Below, piece by piece: positions 46,090 to 55,105 of a stretch of 61,170 bases of DNA. The notes under the pieces are model-generated. The model saw only the letters and a list, made by a program, of their open reading frames with translations, searched no databases and was not told the origin of the DNA. The stretch spans positions 1 to 61,170 of the IMG/VR virus record IMGVR_UViG_3300025131_008672; one strand, written 5' to 3'. The position numbers were made by a program, and so were the translations under genes. The first letter of the stretch is position 1, and every line of letters starts with the position of its first letter. This stretch comes from a virus.

Positions 46090-47250
46090 TTACGGGCGCC
46101 TTACTTCGTATAAGAACAGGTCACCATAAAGGGCCTGAACAGTTTCAATCACTTCTTGTACATCGGATATCAACACCTCATATCCCCCATAGGCAAGACC
46201 TACAGCAAACTCCAGCTGCTGCGACTCCTCGATCATGGTTGATCCTTCTTTATATGTGACGGATTCAAACCACACAGCAATTTTTTCACTATACGCGGTT
46301 TTATCATGACGCCCAAAAGCCACCACAGCTCCTTCGGGGGCTGGGTTGTTCTTAATATAGTCCTTCAGCTGAAACTGCAGGTGTTTCTTGTTCATCTCAT
46401 CGGTGGCCACAGAGATGTCAGCAGCCACATTGATATCAGATGCAAATATTCCTAACGCCCGATTATCGCGCGGGAAGCATGGACCACCATAACCAAAACC
46501 ATAACGCGTGAGCTTCTTACCGACCCGGCTATCTGCGCCGATGGCATCAAGAACTACCTGTGGTGATCCGCCTGCTTTCTTAACAATGTCGCCAACCATG
46601 TTGGTATACGCAATCTTGGTCGTCAAAAAACAGTTAAGAGAAATCTTTGTGATCTCAGCCTCTGTGGGACTCATGCGGCACACGCGCGGATTATTGTCAG
46701 TCATGCGCTCGTAAAGCTCTTCGAGGAGGTTACCAACCATTGGGTTGGCCTCTCCGATCAATATCATGTCGGGATTTTCTTGGTCGCGGATAATCGTTCC
46801 TTGGGCAATGAATTCTGGGTTGTAAGTGACTGTCCAATTGTACTCCTCAAGTCTCTTCCCAAGTTCTTCACAATATCCCGGCATAGTTGTGCAGTTCATT
46901 ACTAAATGCTTGGTTTCGTTTTGGGGACCCCGTTGCATCAAGTTGTCCACCAGCCCTTCAATCTGTGAATGATCGTATCGGCCATTCACGAGAGAGGGGG
47001 TCGCCACAATCACAAACACGATATTGGAGTGGGCAAGAGCTTTATCCAAATCTGTAGTGGCTTCGAAGTTCTTGCTCGCGGCAAGTCGGTTATTTACTCG
47101 CGCCTCCGAACTATTAAAACTTTTGTCATTGATGCTTTTAACATATGACTCGTCGATGTCTACTCCCACCACACGATAGCCAGCGCGGTCTAAGCTTAAG
47201 CTAAAACACAGCCCTAATTTACCAATCCCTATAACACCAATATTATCCAT
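46090..47250 (-). CDS. ugd: UDP-glucose/GDP-mannose dehydrogenase, full length
   Basis: 386 residues. The NAD motif is IGVIGIGKLG (4-13). Catalytic residues are K202 and N206 in TKISLNCFLT and C258 in GYGGPCFPRDN, and a C-terminal substrate-binding domain follows, unlike in the short paralogue at 38114-38959. It oxidises UDP-glucose to UDP-glucuronate, or GDP-mannose to GDP-mannuronate, using two NAD+. Either would give an acidic sugar for the island product. The middle and C-terminal sequence are divergent, so the substrate is uncertain. It overlaps the sulfotransferase-like gene upstream by eight bases. Confidence 0.86.
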   Translation of the reverse strand: MDNIGVIGIGKLGLCFSLSLDRAGYRVVGVDIDESYVKSINDKSFNSSEARVNNRLAASKNFEATTDLDKALAHSNIVFVIVATPSLVNGRYDHSQIEGLVDNLMQRGPQNETKHLVMNCTTMPGYCEELGKRLEEYNWTVTYNPEFIAQGTIIRDQENPDMILIGEANPMVGNLLEELYERMTDNNPRVCRMSPTEAEITKISLNCFLTTKIAYTNMVGDIVKKAGGSPQVVLDAIGADSRVGKKLTRYGFGYGGPCFPRDNRALGIFASDINVAADISVATDEMNKKHLQFQLKDYIKNNPAPEGAVVAFGRHDKTAYSEKIAVWFESVTYKEGSTMIEESQQLEFAVGLAYGGYEVLISDVQEVIETVQALYGDLFLYEVRRP

Positions 47251-48022
47251 TGTTTTTCTCCAAAATATAAAAAGGGGGCAACTGGTCCTGTATCTCTAGT
47301 AAATCCTCAAAGTGGGTATTTAAAAATTGCTGCTTTTCGTTATCTAGATGGTCAAGGTTGCTTTTCCTGGGTTTCCATTCAAGCTCGATAAGACGATGTA
47401 CGGCTTCCGCTAATGTGTTATCCCACTCCAAAAATTTTCCTAGTTGATGAATGGTAGCCGCTGACGTCATCGACTCATATTTTAAGAAACCTATATCACA
47501 AGGCCGGCGCTGAGACATTAACCAGGATCTAAAAAACACATGCAGCCCGTCGAACTGGGACCAGAGCCGAAAGAAATTCGGTGTGGGAGTACCTGCGTCG
47601 AATGGCGTACGCTCGAATTTTGCAATTAAAGAAGGGCAAATTCTCAAATGAGACATTCCCTTCGCGCGACGAGTTACTACATCCTGAAGTCCCTTCTGGC
47701 CGACGGCCATGAGGTTCCCGATGGGAAGTTCGGAGGCCGAGTGGATGGACGCGTGGAGGTCCGGGCTGCCGTCATCGGTGATTGCCGGAGCGGACTTACT
47801 CATCAGCGAAATAAATGTATAACGGGGATCCCCATATATCAGGAGTGGCTTATCCTCACTTCTCAGAGGAAAGAGAGAATGTTGTTGAAACTCATAAGGT
47901 GCATGGGTGGGCCCACGCGTGTCTATGGACACCCGCGCGGCTCCGAGGAGTCTTTGCAAAAAGCGAGTACCCGATGAAGTATAACTAAATAACCGGATAC
48001 TCTCTGTCTTCTTCTTATTCAT
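47243..48022 (-). CDS. Sulfotransferase-like P-loop protein
   Basis: 259 residues. The 5'-phosphosulfate loop is SYTSSGTRFLQRLL (13-26), a variant of the TxRSGTxxL loop. YGDPRYTFISL (63-73) resembles the 3'-phosphate RDPRDxxxS site. FLKYESM (179-185) is the x-x-Y-E-x-L element of the family. This supports a sulfotransferase fold, more like the bacterial Sulfotransfer_3 group than the two Sulfotransfer_2 copies. The first loop arginine is displaced, so activity needs testing. It starts inside the end of the CgeB-like glycosyltransferase gene. Confidence 0.68.
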   Translation of the reverse strand: MNKKKTESIRLFSYTSSGTRFLQRLLGAARVSIDTRGPTHAPYEFQQHSLFPLRSEDKPLLIYGDPRYTFISLMSKSAPAITDDGSPDLHASIHSASELPIGNLMAVGQKGLQDVVTRRAKGMSHLRICPSLIAKFERTPFDAGTPTPNFFRLWSQFDGLHVFFRSWLMSQRRPCDIGFLKYESMTSAATIHQLGKFLEWDNTLAEAVHRLIELEWKPRKSNLDHLDNEKQQFLNTHFEDLLEIQDQLPPFYILEKNNG

Positions 48023-48977
48023 CTATCAATTCTTCCATATAAGAGTACAATAATTTTGCACGATTTTCCCATGTATGCTTCTGGTGAAAATCATCGTGAG
48101 CTGTTTGAATGATCTTTTCAGACTCTTCCCAGTTATTTAAGTAGTAATAAAACTTCTCCAAGAAATCACTCAAATCATCCTTGAACTCTACACAGTTTAC
48201 ACCATCTTGAAGATCATTTTTATACTCTTCTTTAATTTCGCTACATAATAATAAAGTTTTGGACATCCCAATCTCATAATAGCGGCCAGTGACCTCTTCA
48301 AACGGTGCTGGTGTAGCTAGCCACATACGACACTGATGAATCTTGCGAGCGTACTCGTCATAACTGGGGATACGGGGGGCTATTGCGTCGGAACCATTTA
48401 AAAAGGTCGTAATATCTTTTTCTTCTTTGAGGAGATTTTGGAGACGCGAACGGATATTCACTGTTTTAAAAGCGCCCTCAACATACAACTTATTATCATG
48501 AAGGGCGCCGCTGAATCCTACGTCGTATACCTTTGGCTCTTGGCGGTCATAAAAGACCGCTGGGTCGGCTGCTTGAGGCAAAAGACGACATGAAATTCCT
48601 GTAGCTGCAGAGTACTGCTCTGTTAAGGGAACTGACGTCACAATCTGTGTGAACCTGTTCCGTTTGAGGAAGCCGAGCTTCTCCTCTAGGAGGTTTTGAG
48701 GCTTAAACAAATATCCCATCGATGGGATATCTGTTTGATCTAGACCCATGTTCTTAACGAAGGCCTCCTCCTTCAGAGCAAACCATCCCATTCCAAAATA
48801 AATGAGATCTGGCTTCTCCGGACAAAGACTTAAAGCGTCCGAAATAGACCCGAGGTTAGAATCGCCATAGTGATAGCACGTCGCCAATTGCGCAAACTGA
48901 TCAAACAAATAATTATAGTGTTGATAGGTTTGGCTTTTGGGGGAATGGGCGCCTGGGTCTATAAATAGAACTTTCAT
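48015..48977 (-). CDS. Glycosyltransferase, GT-B fold, CgeB-like
   Basis: 320 residues beginning KVLFIDPGAHSPKS. The N-terminal half is a Rossmann-like domain ending DLIYFGMGWF. The C-terminal half shows the Glyco_trans_1_2 pattern: YDVGFSGALHDNKLYVEG, a middle PSYDEYARKIHQCRMWLATPA segment, then FEEVTGRYYEIGMSKTLLLC containing the E-x-x-x-x-Y-Y-E acceptor region, and EEYKNDLQDGVNCVEFKD. CgeB-like enzymes glycosylate spore or cell-surface material. Donor and acceptor unknown. No membrane segment. Confidence 0.78.
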   Translation of the reverse strand: MKVLFIDPGAHSPKSQTYQHYNYLFDQFAQLATCYHYGDSNLGSISDALSLCPEKPDLIYFGMGWFALKEEAFVKNMGLDQTDIPSMGYLFKPQNLLEEKLGFLKRNRFTQIVTSVPLTEQYSAATGISCRLLPQAADPAVFYDRQEPKVYDVGFSGALHDNKLYVEGAFKTVNIRSRLQNLLKEEKDITTFLNGSDAIAPRIPSYDEYARKIHQCRMWLATPAPFEEVTGRYYEIGMSKTLLLCSEIKEEYKNDLQDGVNCVEFKDDLSDFLEKFYYYLNNWEESEKIIQTAHDDFHQKHTWENRAKLLYSYMEELIDE

Positions 48978-49010
48978 ACTATGGGCACACCTTGTGGTCC
49001 TGATCTCCCA

Positions 49011-49676
49011 TTATTGCCACCCAAAATATGCAAATTCTTTGGGAAACTTAGTACGCAAGTCTCTTTTAAGTTCATCAGTATAATATTCAGATTTCTTATC
49101 TCGGTTATAATTCCCCTCGTTAACGCGGATTTCGGTATTGACAATTTCTAGATGCGCGCAGACTTTATTGAGATCCTCTGTATAGGTAGCATACTGACCA
49201 ACGAAGTCAAACAGCGGCCGATCCTCTAAATGAGTAAGATAATATTGATCAATCAATTGATTATATTGGATTCTCTGTGTGAGGGTCTCTTTGCCTCCAA
49301 CATGGGTGGTAATAAAGTCTTCAAAACTAACATTAGTATCTAACGACCAGCGGCCGTTGAGTTGGCGATCGTAATTATATAATGAAATCAATAGATCATA
49401 TTTGTTGCGCACAAAAGTAAACTTATAATAATCATCCCAATTTTCTGCCACCTCTTTAAAATATTTAATCTTCTCATCTAGTGGGGCGCGCTTGTTGGAC
49501 AAGACTCCATCATCCAAGCCATTATTTTTTAGAAGTCTTACAATGGAGGACCCTCCTGTTTTGGCTACGTGCAAATAAAGAACTTTTTTTTCTTTAGAAA
49601 CAGTGAGAGGAGTCATTAGGTTAAGCCCACCTTCGTCCGGGGTGGTAAATCTTTTCATCAATTCTTCTTTGTTCAT
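49011..49676 (-). CDS. Sulfotransferase, Sulfotransfer_2 type
   Basis: 221 residues. The PAPS loop is LYLHVAKTGGSSIVRLL (33-49) and the 3'-phosphate site is FTFVRNKYDLLISLYNY (87-103, R90 and S98). Helical segments QRIQYNQLIDQYYL and DLNKVCAHLEIV follow, as in carbohydrate sulfotransferases. It is a second clear PAPS-dependent enzyme, so the glycan may be sulfated at more than one position. It is separated from the CgeB-like gene by a 33-base gap. It should be cytosolic. Confidence 0.85.
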   Translation of the reverse strand: MNKEELMKRFTTPDEGGLNLMTPLTVSKEKKVLYLHVAKTGGSSIVRLLKNNGLDDGVLSNKRAPLDEKIKYFKEVAENWDDYYKFTFVRNKYDLLISLYNYDRQLNGRWSLDTNVSFEDFITTHVGGKETLTQRIQYNQLIDQYYLTHLEDRPLFDFVGQYATYTEDLNKVCAHLEIVNTEIRVNEGNYNRDKKSEYYTDELKRDLRTKFPKEFAYFGWQ

Positions 49677-49680
49677 TAGC

Positions 49681-50577
49681 TTATTTCCTCATATTTTTAA
49701 CGCCCGGGGCATATTCTTGGATATGTCTTAAGGCGCCCTGGTCATGGTATCCTTCAACAACTGTTTTAAAGTCGTAAACAGTATATCCATAATGTATGAG
49801 AAAGAAAAGACTATTCAAGATATGGTCTCCCCACCTATACTTATAGATCCCTCCCGACTCGTTAAGGTCGTGATTCCACTGGATCCATTCAGGAGTTTTG
49901 AACAAACTAGTTTTAAACACATACGAGTCTGCGTACGTAAAGTTATGAAAATTTTTATCTGCTTCAGGATCGGTTAACAAATCTTGAATAAACTGGGCTT
50001 GGGGTGTAATATCGTGCCGGAGCAGGTAGGCCTTCAGGTAGTCCCATAAGCCGACCCGACAATCAAAGTTTCCTTGTGTAGGGGGCTTATCTTTAGTATA
50101 TGTAACCTTTAGGGCGCCGGCAGCTTTTTCCTGGTTCGCCATTACTTCAAAGAAATCGTAGGGAACTTCTTTAGTGAACCGAGCTTCATCATCAATAGTC
50201 ATGATATAGTCATATTTGTGCAACTCGGTGTTCGGGTACTTATAGAGGTTGTTAAAATAGTGACACATATGAAGATATCCTTTTCGTTGAATAGGAAAAC
50301 GATTGCGGACATACCATAACTCGTGTCGATTATAAAAAAGCTCATCCTCCTTCAAAAAGGGGGGTGTTTCATAGGGTATGGAACGAAAATGAATATTTGT
50401 GCTAATATTTGTCCAAATAAGTTGTCGATATTTCTCGGAATCGTAAATATCGTCAAAATAATGTACATACACAGGATAATCGTATCGATAATTCCATTTC
50501 TGCCATAGCGAATCCAAGCAAATAGGAAGACACTTGTTTCGTGACGATAGAATATTAATACATCCCTTGAGGCTCAT
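49681..50577 (-). CDS. GT15 (KRE2/MNT1)-like glycosyltransferase
   Basis: 298 residues resembling fungal alpha-1,2-mannosyltransferases of family GT15. Matching elements in order are RKGYLHMCHYFNN (family Y-x-x-MC-x-F), KYDYIMTIDDEARFTKEVPYD around D129-D130-E131 (fungal YDWYWRVEPDVKF), NFTYADSYVFKTSLF, and NESGGIYKYRWGDHILNSLF (fungal GGFYYERWGDAPVHS). The fungal ER/E before RWGD is replaced by Y here. GT15 enzymes use GDP-mannose. The fungal enzymes are Golgi membrane proteins, but this copy has no signal anchor. Assignment to the family is by pattern; the donor is inferred. Confidence 0.78.
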   Translation of the reverse strand: MSLKGCINILSSRNKCLPICLDSLWQKWNYRYDYPVYVHYFDDIYDSEKYRQLIWTNISTNIHFRSIPYETPPFLKEDELFYNRHELWYVRNRFPIQRKGYLHMCHYFNNLYKYPNTELHKYDYIMTIDDEARFTKEVPYDFFEVMANQEKAAGALKVTYTKDKPPTQGNFDCRVGLWDYLKAYLLRHDITPQAQFIQDLLTDPEADKNFHNFTYADSYVFKTSLFKTPEWIQWNHDLNESGGIYKYRWGDHILNSLFFLIHYGYTVYDFKTVVEGYHDQGALRHIQEYAPGVKNMRK

Positions 50578-51524
50578 TTCATAACCCCCAAACTATCAAG
50601 ATCATACTTGCTCACCCACTTAATATATTTTTCTAGGCCGCTGCGCAGAGAAAAGGCGTTTACGTGACCATAGTTCTTGATTTTGTCTACATTGCTCAAG
50701 AGCTTTTTCACCTCACCAGGGCGCGGGTCCATATGAACTATTGTAGAGCTTGATTTGGAAATGTCAATAATTTCTTGAGCAATAGCGTTAATAGTATGAT
50801 CTTGACCAAACCCGGTATTAACAATTTCACCAGATGGTATGTTCCGTGCAACCACATAGCCATTGACCGCATCCTCAATATATTGATAGTCGCGCGTCTG
50901 ATCCCCGTCGCCATAAACAATAAGAGGCTTTCCATCCAAGGCGCGGCGGACAAAGATGGCGATCACCGATCCATAACCGGAGGATTTCTGTCTAGGACCA
51001 AAAGTGTTAAAGTTACGAACTACGCGAACATCTGTGCGATACGTATGGTGGTAAGCAACACACAATGATTCGGCTGCTACCTTAGATGCTGCATAAGGAG
51101 ATTGAGGATTGACCGGAGAGCGTTCTGTGTGCTCTCCTGGGGATTCTCCATAAACCTCCGCCGAAGAAGCCATTGTCATGGACAGTTTACGATTTTGAGT
51201 GCACAAATCAAGGAGATTTTTGGTCCCCGTTAAATTAATTTTGAGTGTTTCGTCGGGGCGAATGATAGATTTTTCAACATGAATTTGTGCAGCTAAATGG
51301 AAAATATGGTCACAATCCCCGGTTAATTCTTTGAGACGATTGACATTTAAAATACTATCCTCCACAAAATAGAAATTTTTATTATTAAAGAGGCCTCGGA
51401 TATTATTAAGATTACCATTATAGAAATTGTCTAAGCAGACAACATCGTGGCCCTCTTTCACCAAACGCTCACATAAATGGGAGCCGATAAAACCAGCCCC
51501 TCCTGTTACAAGATATTTACTCAT
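50574..51524 (-). CDS. NAD-dependent nucleotide-sugar epimerase (SDR, GalE/WbpP-like)
   Basis: 316 residues. The start is set at ATG 51524 (MSKYLVTGGAG) because a GAGAAAAAG purine stretch precedes it and the N-terminal glycine motif follows at once; a longer frame upstream lacks support. GGAGFIGSHLCERL, the SSAEVYGESPGEH active-site strand and the YAASK pair (Y-x3-K) are clear, followed by RNFNTFGPRQKS and YGDGDQTRDYQYIEDAVNG. Typical products are UDP-galactose, UDP-galacturonate or related epimers. It overlaps the GT15-like gene by ATGA. Confidence 0.86.
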   Translation of the reverse strand: MSKYLVTGGAGFIGSHLCERLVKEGHDVVCLDNFYNGNLNNIRGLFNNKNFYFVEDSILNVNRLKELTGDCDHIFHLAAQIHVEKSIIRPDETLKINLTGTKNLLDLCTQNRKLSMTMASSAEVYGESPGEHTERSPVNPQSPYAASKVAAESLCVAYHHTYRTDVRVVRNFNTFGPRQKSSGYGSVIAIFVRRALDGKPLIVYGDGDQTRDYQYIEDAVNGYVVARNIPSGEIVNTGFGQDHTINAIAQEIIDISKSSSTIVHMDPRPGEVKKLLSNVDKIKNYGHVNAFSLRSGLEKYIKWVSKYDLDSLGVMK

Positions 51525-51553
51525 ACTTTTTCTCTTTTTCCTTTCCGGGCATC

Positions 51554-52261
51554 TCAATAACTCCAACAATGCTTATGAATCATCTGTGCCATTTCCACAG
51601 CTTGGGCATCCTTCATTTCACGTGTGAGACCATTATCCCCTTCAAATTCGCGGTGATGATATATCATAGCTTCTGGATTAAATTGATACTGGAATCCTTG
51701 ATGTGCAAGTCGAGCGATAAGCTCTTGACCACACCCACCATATCCCTCAAATCTTTCGGAGAACATCCCACATCCTAGCCAGTCTTTTCGATACATCGAA
51801 GTATTGTTCTCTACCAGGCGTTCGGTGATAGGGTGGAGTTTTCGGATGCCATATTTTAATAGCGTGTGCTTCATTTTAGGATGAAGCGAATCTTTGGGGT
51901 CATGGGAATTCCTATAGCCCCCAGTAAGGACGCCCCGTGTGGCTGATGCTTTGTGTGCGGCCACATATCCGGGCACCGGGAAGGAGTCGTCGTCCAAGAT
52001 GGCTATAATGGGCCGTGTGGTCTCTACAATCCCCATATTGCGTGCCTTTGCCAAACAATATTTCTCGTGTTCCAAGGTGTCGATCCATTTGATGGGGAAA
52101 GGCGCTTGATAAGAAGCTAACATTTCAACTGTATTGTCCGTTCCTCCGTCAATGGCGACAACCACTTCAAAATCCATATCAGTTTGTTTCTTAAAACAAT
52201 CTAAATTAAGCTTCAAAACGTCGCTTCGATTGTAAGTGGTGATAATAACCGAAAGAGACAC
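51554..52261 (-). CDS. GT2-family glycosyltransferase
   Basis: 235 residues from a GTG start at 52261 that overlaps the previous stop as TAGTG, with AGAGG eight bases upstream. An alternative TTG start 18 bases earlier is less likely. The GT-A fold signature VIITTYNRSDVLKLNL, VVVAIDGGTDNT and the DDD metal site (AILDDDSFPVPG) are present. The C-terminal GYGGCGQELIARLAHQGF matches the GalT-like acceptor element of GT2 enzymes with a GxE motif. It transfers a UDP- or GDP-sugar; donor unknown. Confidence 0.86.
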   Translation of the reverse strand: MSLSVIITTYNRSDVLKLNLDCFKKQTDMDFEVVVAIDGGTDNTVEMLASYQAPFPIKWIDTLEHEKYCLAKARNMGIVETTRPIIAILDDDSFPVPGYVAAHKASATRGVLTGGYRNSHDPKDSLHPKMKHTLLKYGIRKLHPITERLVENNTSMYRKDWLGCGMFSERFEGYGGCGQELIARLAHQGFQYQFNPEAMIYHHREFEGDNGLTREMKDAQAVEMAQMIHKHCWSY

Positions 52262-52965
52262 TAGAAATACCTCTGGCAAAAGGGCGCTGCGTGGGGGAGT
52301 GATAATCTCTGTTCTATACTAACAGCATAGTGATCAGACTTTAAATGATAGATCAAAGAAGAGGCATCGGGGAATACAGCCGATATAGCTTGTTCAGGAA
52401 GCTCTTGCACCATGAACTGCTCTTCCTCTATAGTTTTGGAGAGCGCCGGGCTCTCACAGTGCTTCAAGTCCGTTGTTTCCTGCAGGCGCTCAATGTTGGC
52501 TATCCACTTGTGTAGAAACTGTTGGGCTTTTTCAACATTTATAGCGCCGAAAAAGGAACCAATGTGACGTGAGAATCCCGGTCGGGTTCGGCTACATGCC
52601 ACCACATCCGCGTCCTTATCGATAAGCTGCTCAAAAGGGGCCACAAAAATACAATCGGAATCTATCATCAAAGTGGGCAACCCTGTGGCCTCTAAACAAC
52701 CCAGCAAGTATTTGGTTTTAGAGTAGGTATTAGCTTTCCAGCCGCTATCGTGAATTTGCGACGACTTAAAGTCTGCCCCTGTAGTTACTACCTCAACTTT
52801 GGGGAAATAATTAAAGTATTCAACAGTTTCCGACTGAAGTCCTGTGTCATAAACGTAAATCTTTTCTACATTTGAAAGATTAATATGCTCAAACAGCGAG
52901 TTAAGAAACAGTTTTCCAAATTGTGCGTACCCTTCGTTAATGACTGTTAATAAATTATACCTCAT
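52261..52965 (-). CDS. GT-A fold glycosyltransferase-like protein
   Basis: 234 residues. The N-terminus YNLLTVINEGYAQFGKLFLN and the metal-binding DSD motif in LMIDSDCIFVAPFEQL are those of GT8/GT-A nucleotide-diphospho-sugar transferases. SFFGAINVEKAQQFLHKW follows as in that fold, and E-E-E-QF in KTIEEEQFMV resembles the catalytic acid region. It is joined by ATGA to the next gene upstream and by TAGTG to the GT2 downstream. Sugar donor not determinable. Confidence 0.72.
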   Translation of the reverse strand: MRYNLLTVINEGYAQFGKLFLNSLFEHINLSNVEKIYVYDTGLQSETVEYFNYFPKVEVVTTGADFKSSQIHDSGWKANTYSKTKYLLGCLEATGLPTLMIDSDCIFVAPFEQLIDKDADVVACSRTRPGFSRHIGSFFGAINVEKAQQFLHKWIANIERLQETTDLKHCESPALSKTIEEEQFMVQELPEQAISAVFPDASSLIYHLKSDHYAVSIEQRLSLPHAAPFCQRYF

Positions 52966-53807
52966 AGCAACAATCCCTCTAACTTTTTACATGCTACATC
53001 TCGCATTGTTCGGACTTCTTCAATTAATTCGTCTCCATTAAGATGAAACCACTCCTCGTGGGCCACTCCGATTACTTCTTTTTGGGAGAGAAACTTACAA
53101 TTAAGCATTTTCGCTTCAACTGCAACGCGAGGAGTAGGTTCTGGATGTCCTGTCTGGAATACAAGCCCCTTATACTCTGCTAGAATCCGCAAAAACTCAT
53201 GATGAGTAGGGGCTTTGATTAAATCAAAAGGAAGATTGGCTTTTTTACAGAACTCCACTGTTTGGGGCGTTTTTTTGATCGCATTAGGAGAATCAATAAC
53301 AGCAAATTTCTCCTTTTTGGGTATCGAATTAAGAGACTTTAATAAATCCAAATCGGCGTCGTTCCACATACTGCAGTTAATATTATCGATATTCTTTAGA
53401 CCCAAGTTGGCTTCAAAGATTTGGCGATGCATTTTGCTTAAGCACATAACACTTACGGCATTTTGATAAAAGGTAAAATTGCATTTATGTCCTTCATCGG
53501 GGGCAAGAAAATTGGGATAACCGATGGGATTACGATTTTTTAAAAATTTATAATCGTGTTCATATATTAAATATTTACAATATTTGGCTATCAGAGCTTT
53601 ACAGACATTTTTCAAGCCAACAAAATTACTGATAAACCAAGCTTTATCGGTATTATCCAAGACATATTGAGGAGTTACATTAAATGTATTTATTTTATCA
53701 AATAATTTATCTTTGCTTTCAAAATAATCTATAACTACCTGATCATGAAGCTCAGCCCCTCCGAGATGTTGGTGGGCAAAAAAATCTTGTAAGAAGATTA
53801 CCTTCAT
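52962..53807 (-). CDS. GT-B fold glycosyltransferase-like protein
   Basis: 281 residues beginning KVIFLQDFFAHQHLGGAELH, the opening strand and glycine loop typical of GT4-like enzymes (GGAE). The region EHDYKFLKNRNPIGY and the C-terminal QTGHPEPTPRVAVEAKML segment (an E-x7-E-like acceptor loop, PRVAVEAKMLNCKF) support a glycosyltransferase. It is shorter than standard GT4 proteins (~350-400), so the first domain may be reduced. Donor and acceptor unknown. Confidence 0.68.
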   Translation of the reverse strand: MKVIFLQDFFAHQHLGGAELHDQVVIDYFESKDKLFDKINTFNVTPQYVLDNTDKAWFISNFVGLKNVCKALIAKYCKYLIYEHDYKFLKNRNPIGYPNFLAPDEGHKCNFTFYQNAVSVMCLSKMHRQIFEANLGLKNIDNINCSMWNDADLDLLKSLNSIPKKEKFAVIDSPNAIKKTPQTVEFCKKANLPFDLIKAPTHHEFLRILAEYKGLVFQTGHPEPTPRVAVEAKMLNCKFLSQKEVIGVAHEEWFHLNGDELIEEVRTMRDVACKKLEGLLL

Positions 53808-53821
53808 AAGTTTGGAGCCCC

Positions 53822-55105
53822 CTAGAGTTCAGAAATTTCTTCGATCTTTTTTAACCACTCTACCACTTCAGTGTCGGGCTCTTTGTGCACATAAGAAACG
53901 AACCTCTCCAATAGTTCATCTTCTTTAAAATTAGCAACGATTTCTTTTTTAAGGGCCCTGGCTCGCTGTCGATGATGTTTTTGCCGCGTAATCGTCTCGC
54001 GGAGGGCACGTTTATAGGATGCCTCCCGCGCATAAGCCCACATGGTATTTTCTTCGATGACTCCAGGCCAAATAGCACTTTTTTGTACCGGGGCGATACT
54101 ATAATCCACCGGGACTACATAAGGCACCCTTTTGCCTTTTTTGTTGGTCTTACAAATGAAATCCAACTGGCCTCCCCATGTCACGGTAATAAGAGGTAAG
54201 CTATTATAGGCAGCCTCGAAAAGGGGCAATCCGAAACCTTCACCATGAGCAATATTAATTAAGCCTTGCATTGTGGGATGCTGATAGAGCCACGCCAATT
54301 GTCCTTCCGTTAATTCCCCATGGAGTAAATAAATCTTACATTGGCGATTCTCTACACCCCACTGTTTTTCCTCGTTCAACAAACTTTTAAGACGGGTAAT
54401 CGTTTTCTCGCGATCAAGGATGCTATCATTCATGGTATTTGTCTTTAAAACCAATCCTACATCAGGATCATCCTGAAACTCTTCGACGAACCAGCGAATG
54501 GTGTTATCAAGATTTTTCCGCGGGCCCCATTGTGACACAACCATAAAATTCTTTGACGTGGAGAATTCTACATCTATTGGCTGAGACTCTATCTCGCGAA
54601 CTGGATATCCCACCACTTCGACTGGAACCTTAACCGACCATCCCTTTACAGTCTCACCTGTTGCTTGATTGAGAGCATCATATTGTGTATTTTTAAACAC
54701 GTTTTGGGAATGTTCGGAGATAGTAATAATCTTATCTACTGTTTCGTTGGTCTTTTCAATCCATTTGGGAGAAATTTTATTACACTCAATACCCGCCGTA
54801 TAGCCAATATTGGATATAGCCATTTTTTCGAACTCTAAAGGAATGGTGACTTGTACCGAGATATCAAAACCTGGCTGCCCTTGAGTCTGCTGAAGATATG
54901 TTGCTGTTTTGGCAAGAAGGCCGTGAATCCAGGTAGTCTCCTCAGTAGTCTGGGCTACATGGCCTGTCCCTCCCCATCGAATATTGATGATATAAATATC
55001 GAATATATCTTCCCGCGATCTTAATGCGCGGAGAGCGAATCGTGTTTGCTCGCCATATCCCGAGCGGGAGAGCGCGGGCCCCTTCACTACAATTTTTGTT
55101 AACAC
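53822..55105 (-). CDS. GT4-family glycosyltransferase
   Basis: 427 residues from a GTG start that shares its G with the previous stop (TAGTG). The N-terminal loop KGPALSRSGYGEQTRFAL and the C-terminal HGEGFGLPLFEAAYNSL (the E-x7-E donor-binding motif) identify a GT-B, GT4-type retaining enzyme. MVVSQWGPRKNLDNTIRWF (strand with R/K phosphate contacts) and DVGLVLKTNTM are also family-typical. It is probably a chain-extending transferase acting with the neighbouring 416-residue copy. Donor unknown. Confidence 0.86.
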   Translation of the reverse strand: MLTKIVVKGPALSRSGYGEQTRFALRALRSREDIFDIYIINIRWGGTGHVAQTTEETTWIHGLLAKTATYLQQTQGQPGFDISVQVTIPLEFEKMAISNIGYTAGIECNKISPKWIEKTNETVDKIITISEHSQNVFKNTQYDALNQATGETVKGWSVKVPVEVVGYPVREIESQPIDVEFSTSKNFMVVSQWGPRKNLDNTIRWFVEEFQDDPDVGLVLKTNTMNDSILDREKTITRLKSLLNEEKQWGVENRQCKIYLLHGELTEGQLAWLYQHPTMQGLINIAHGEGFGLPLFEAAYNSLPLITVTWGGQLDFICKTNKKGKRVPYVVPVDYSIAPVQKSAIWPGVIEENTMWAYAREASYKRALRETITRQKHHRQRARALKKEIVANFKEDELLERFVSYVHKEPDTEVVEWLKKIEEISEL

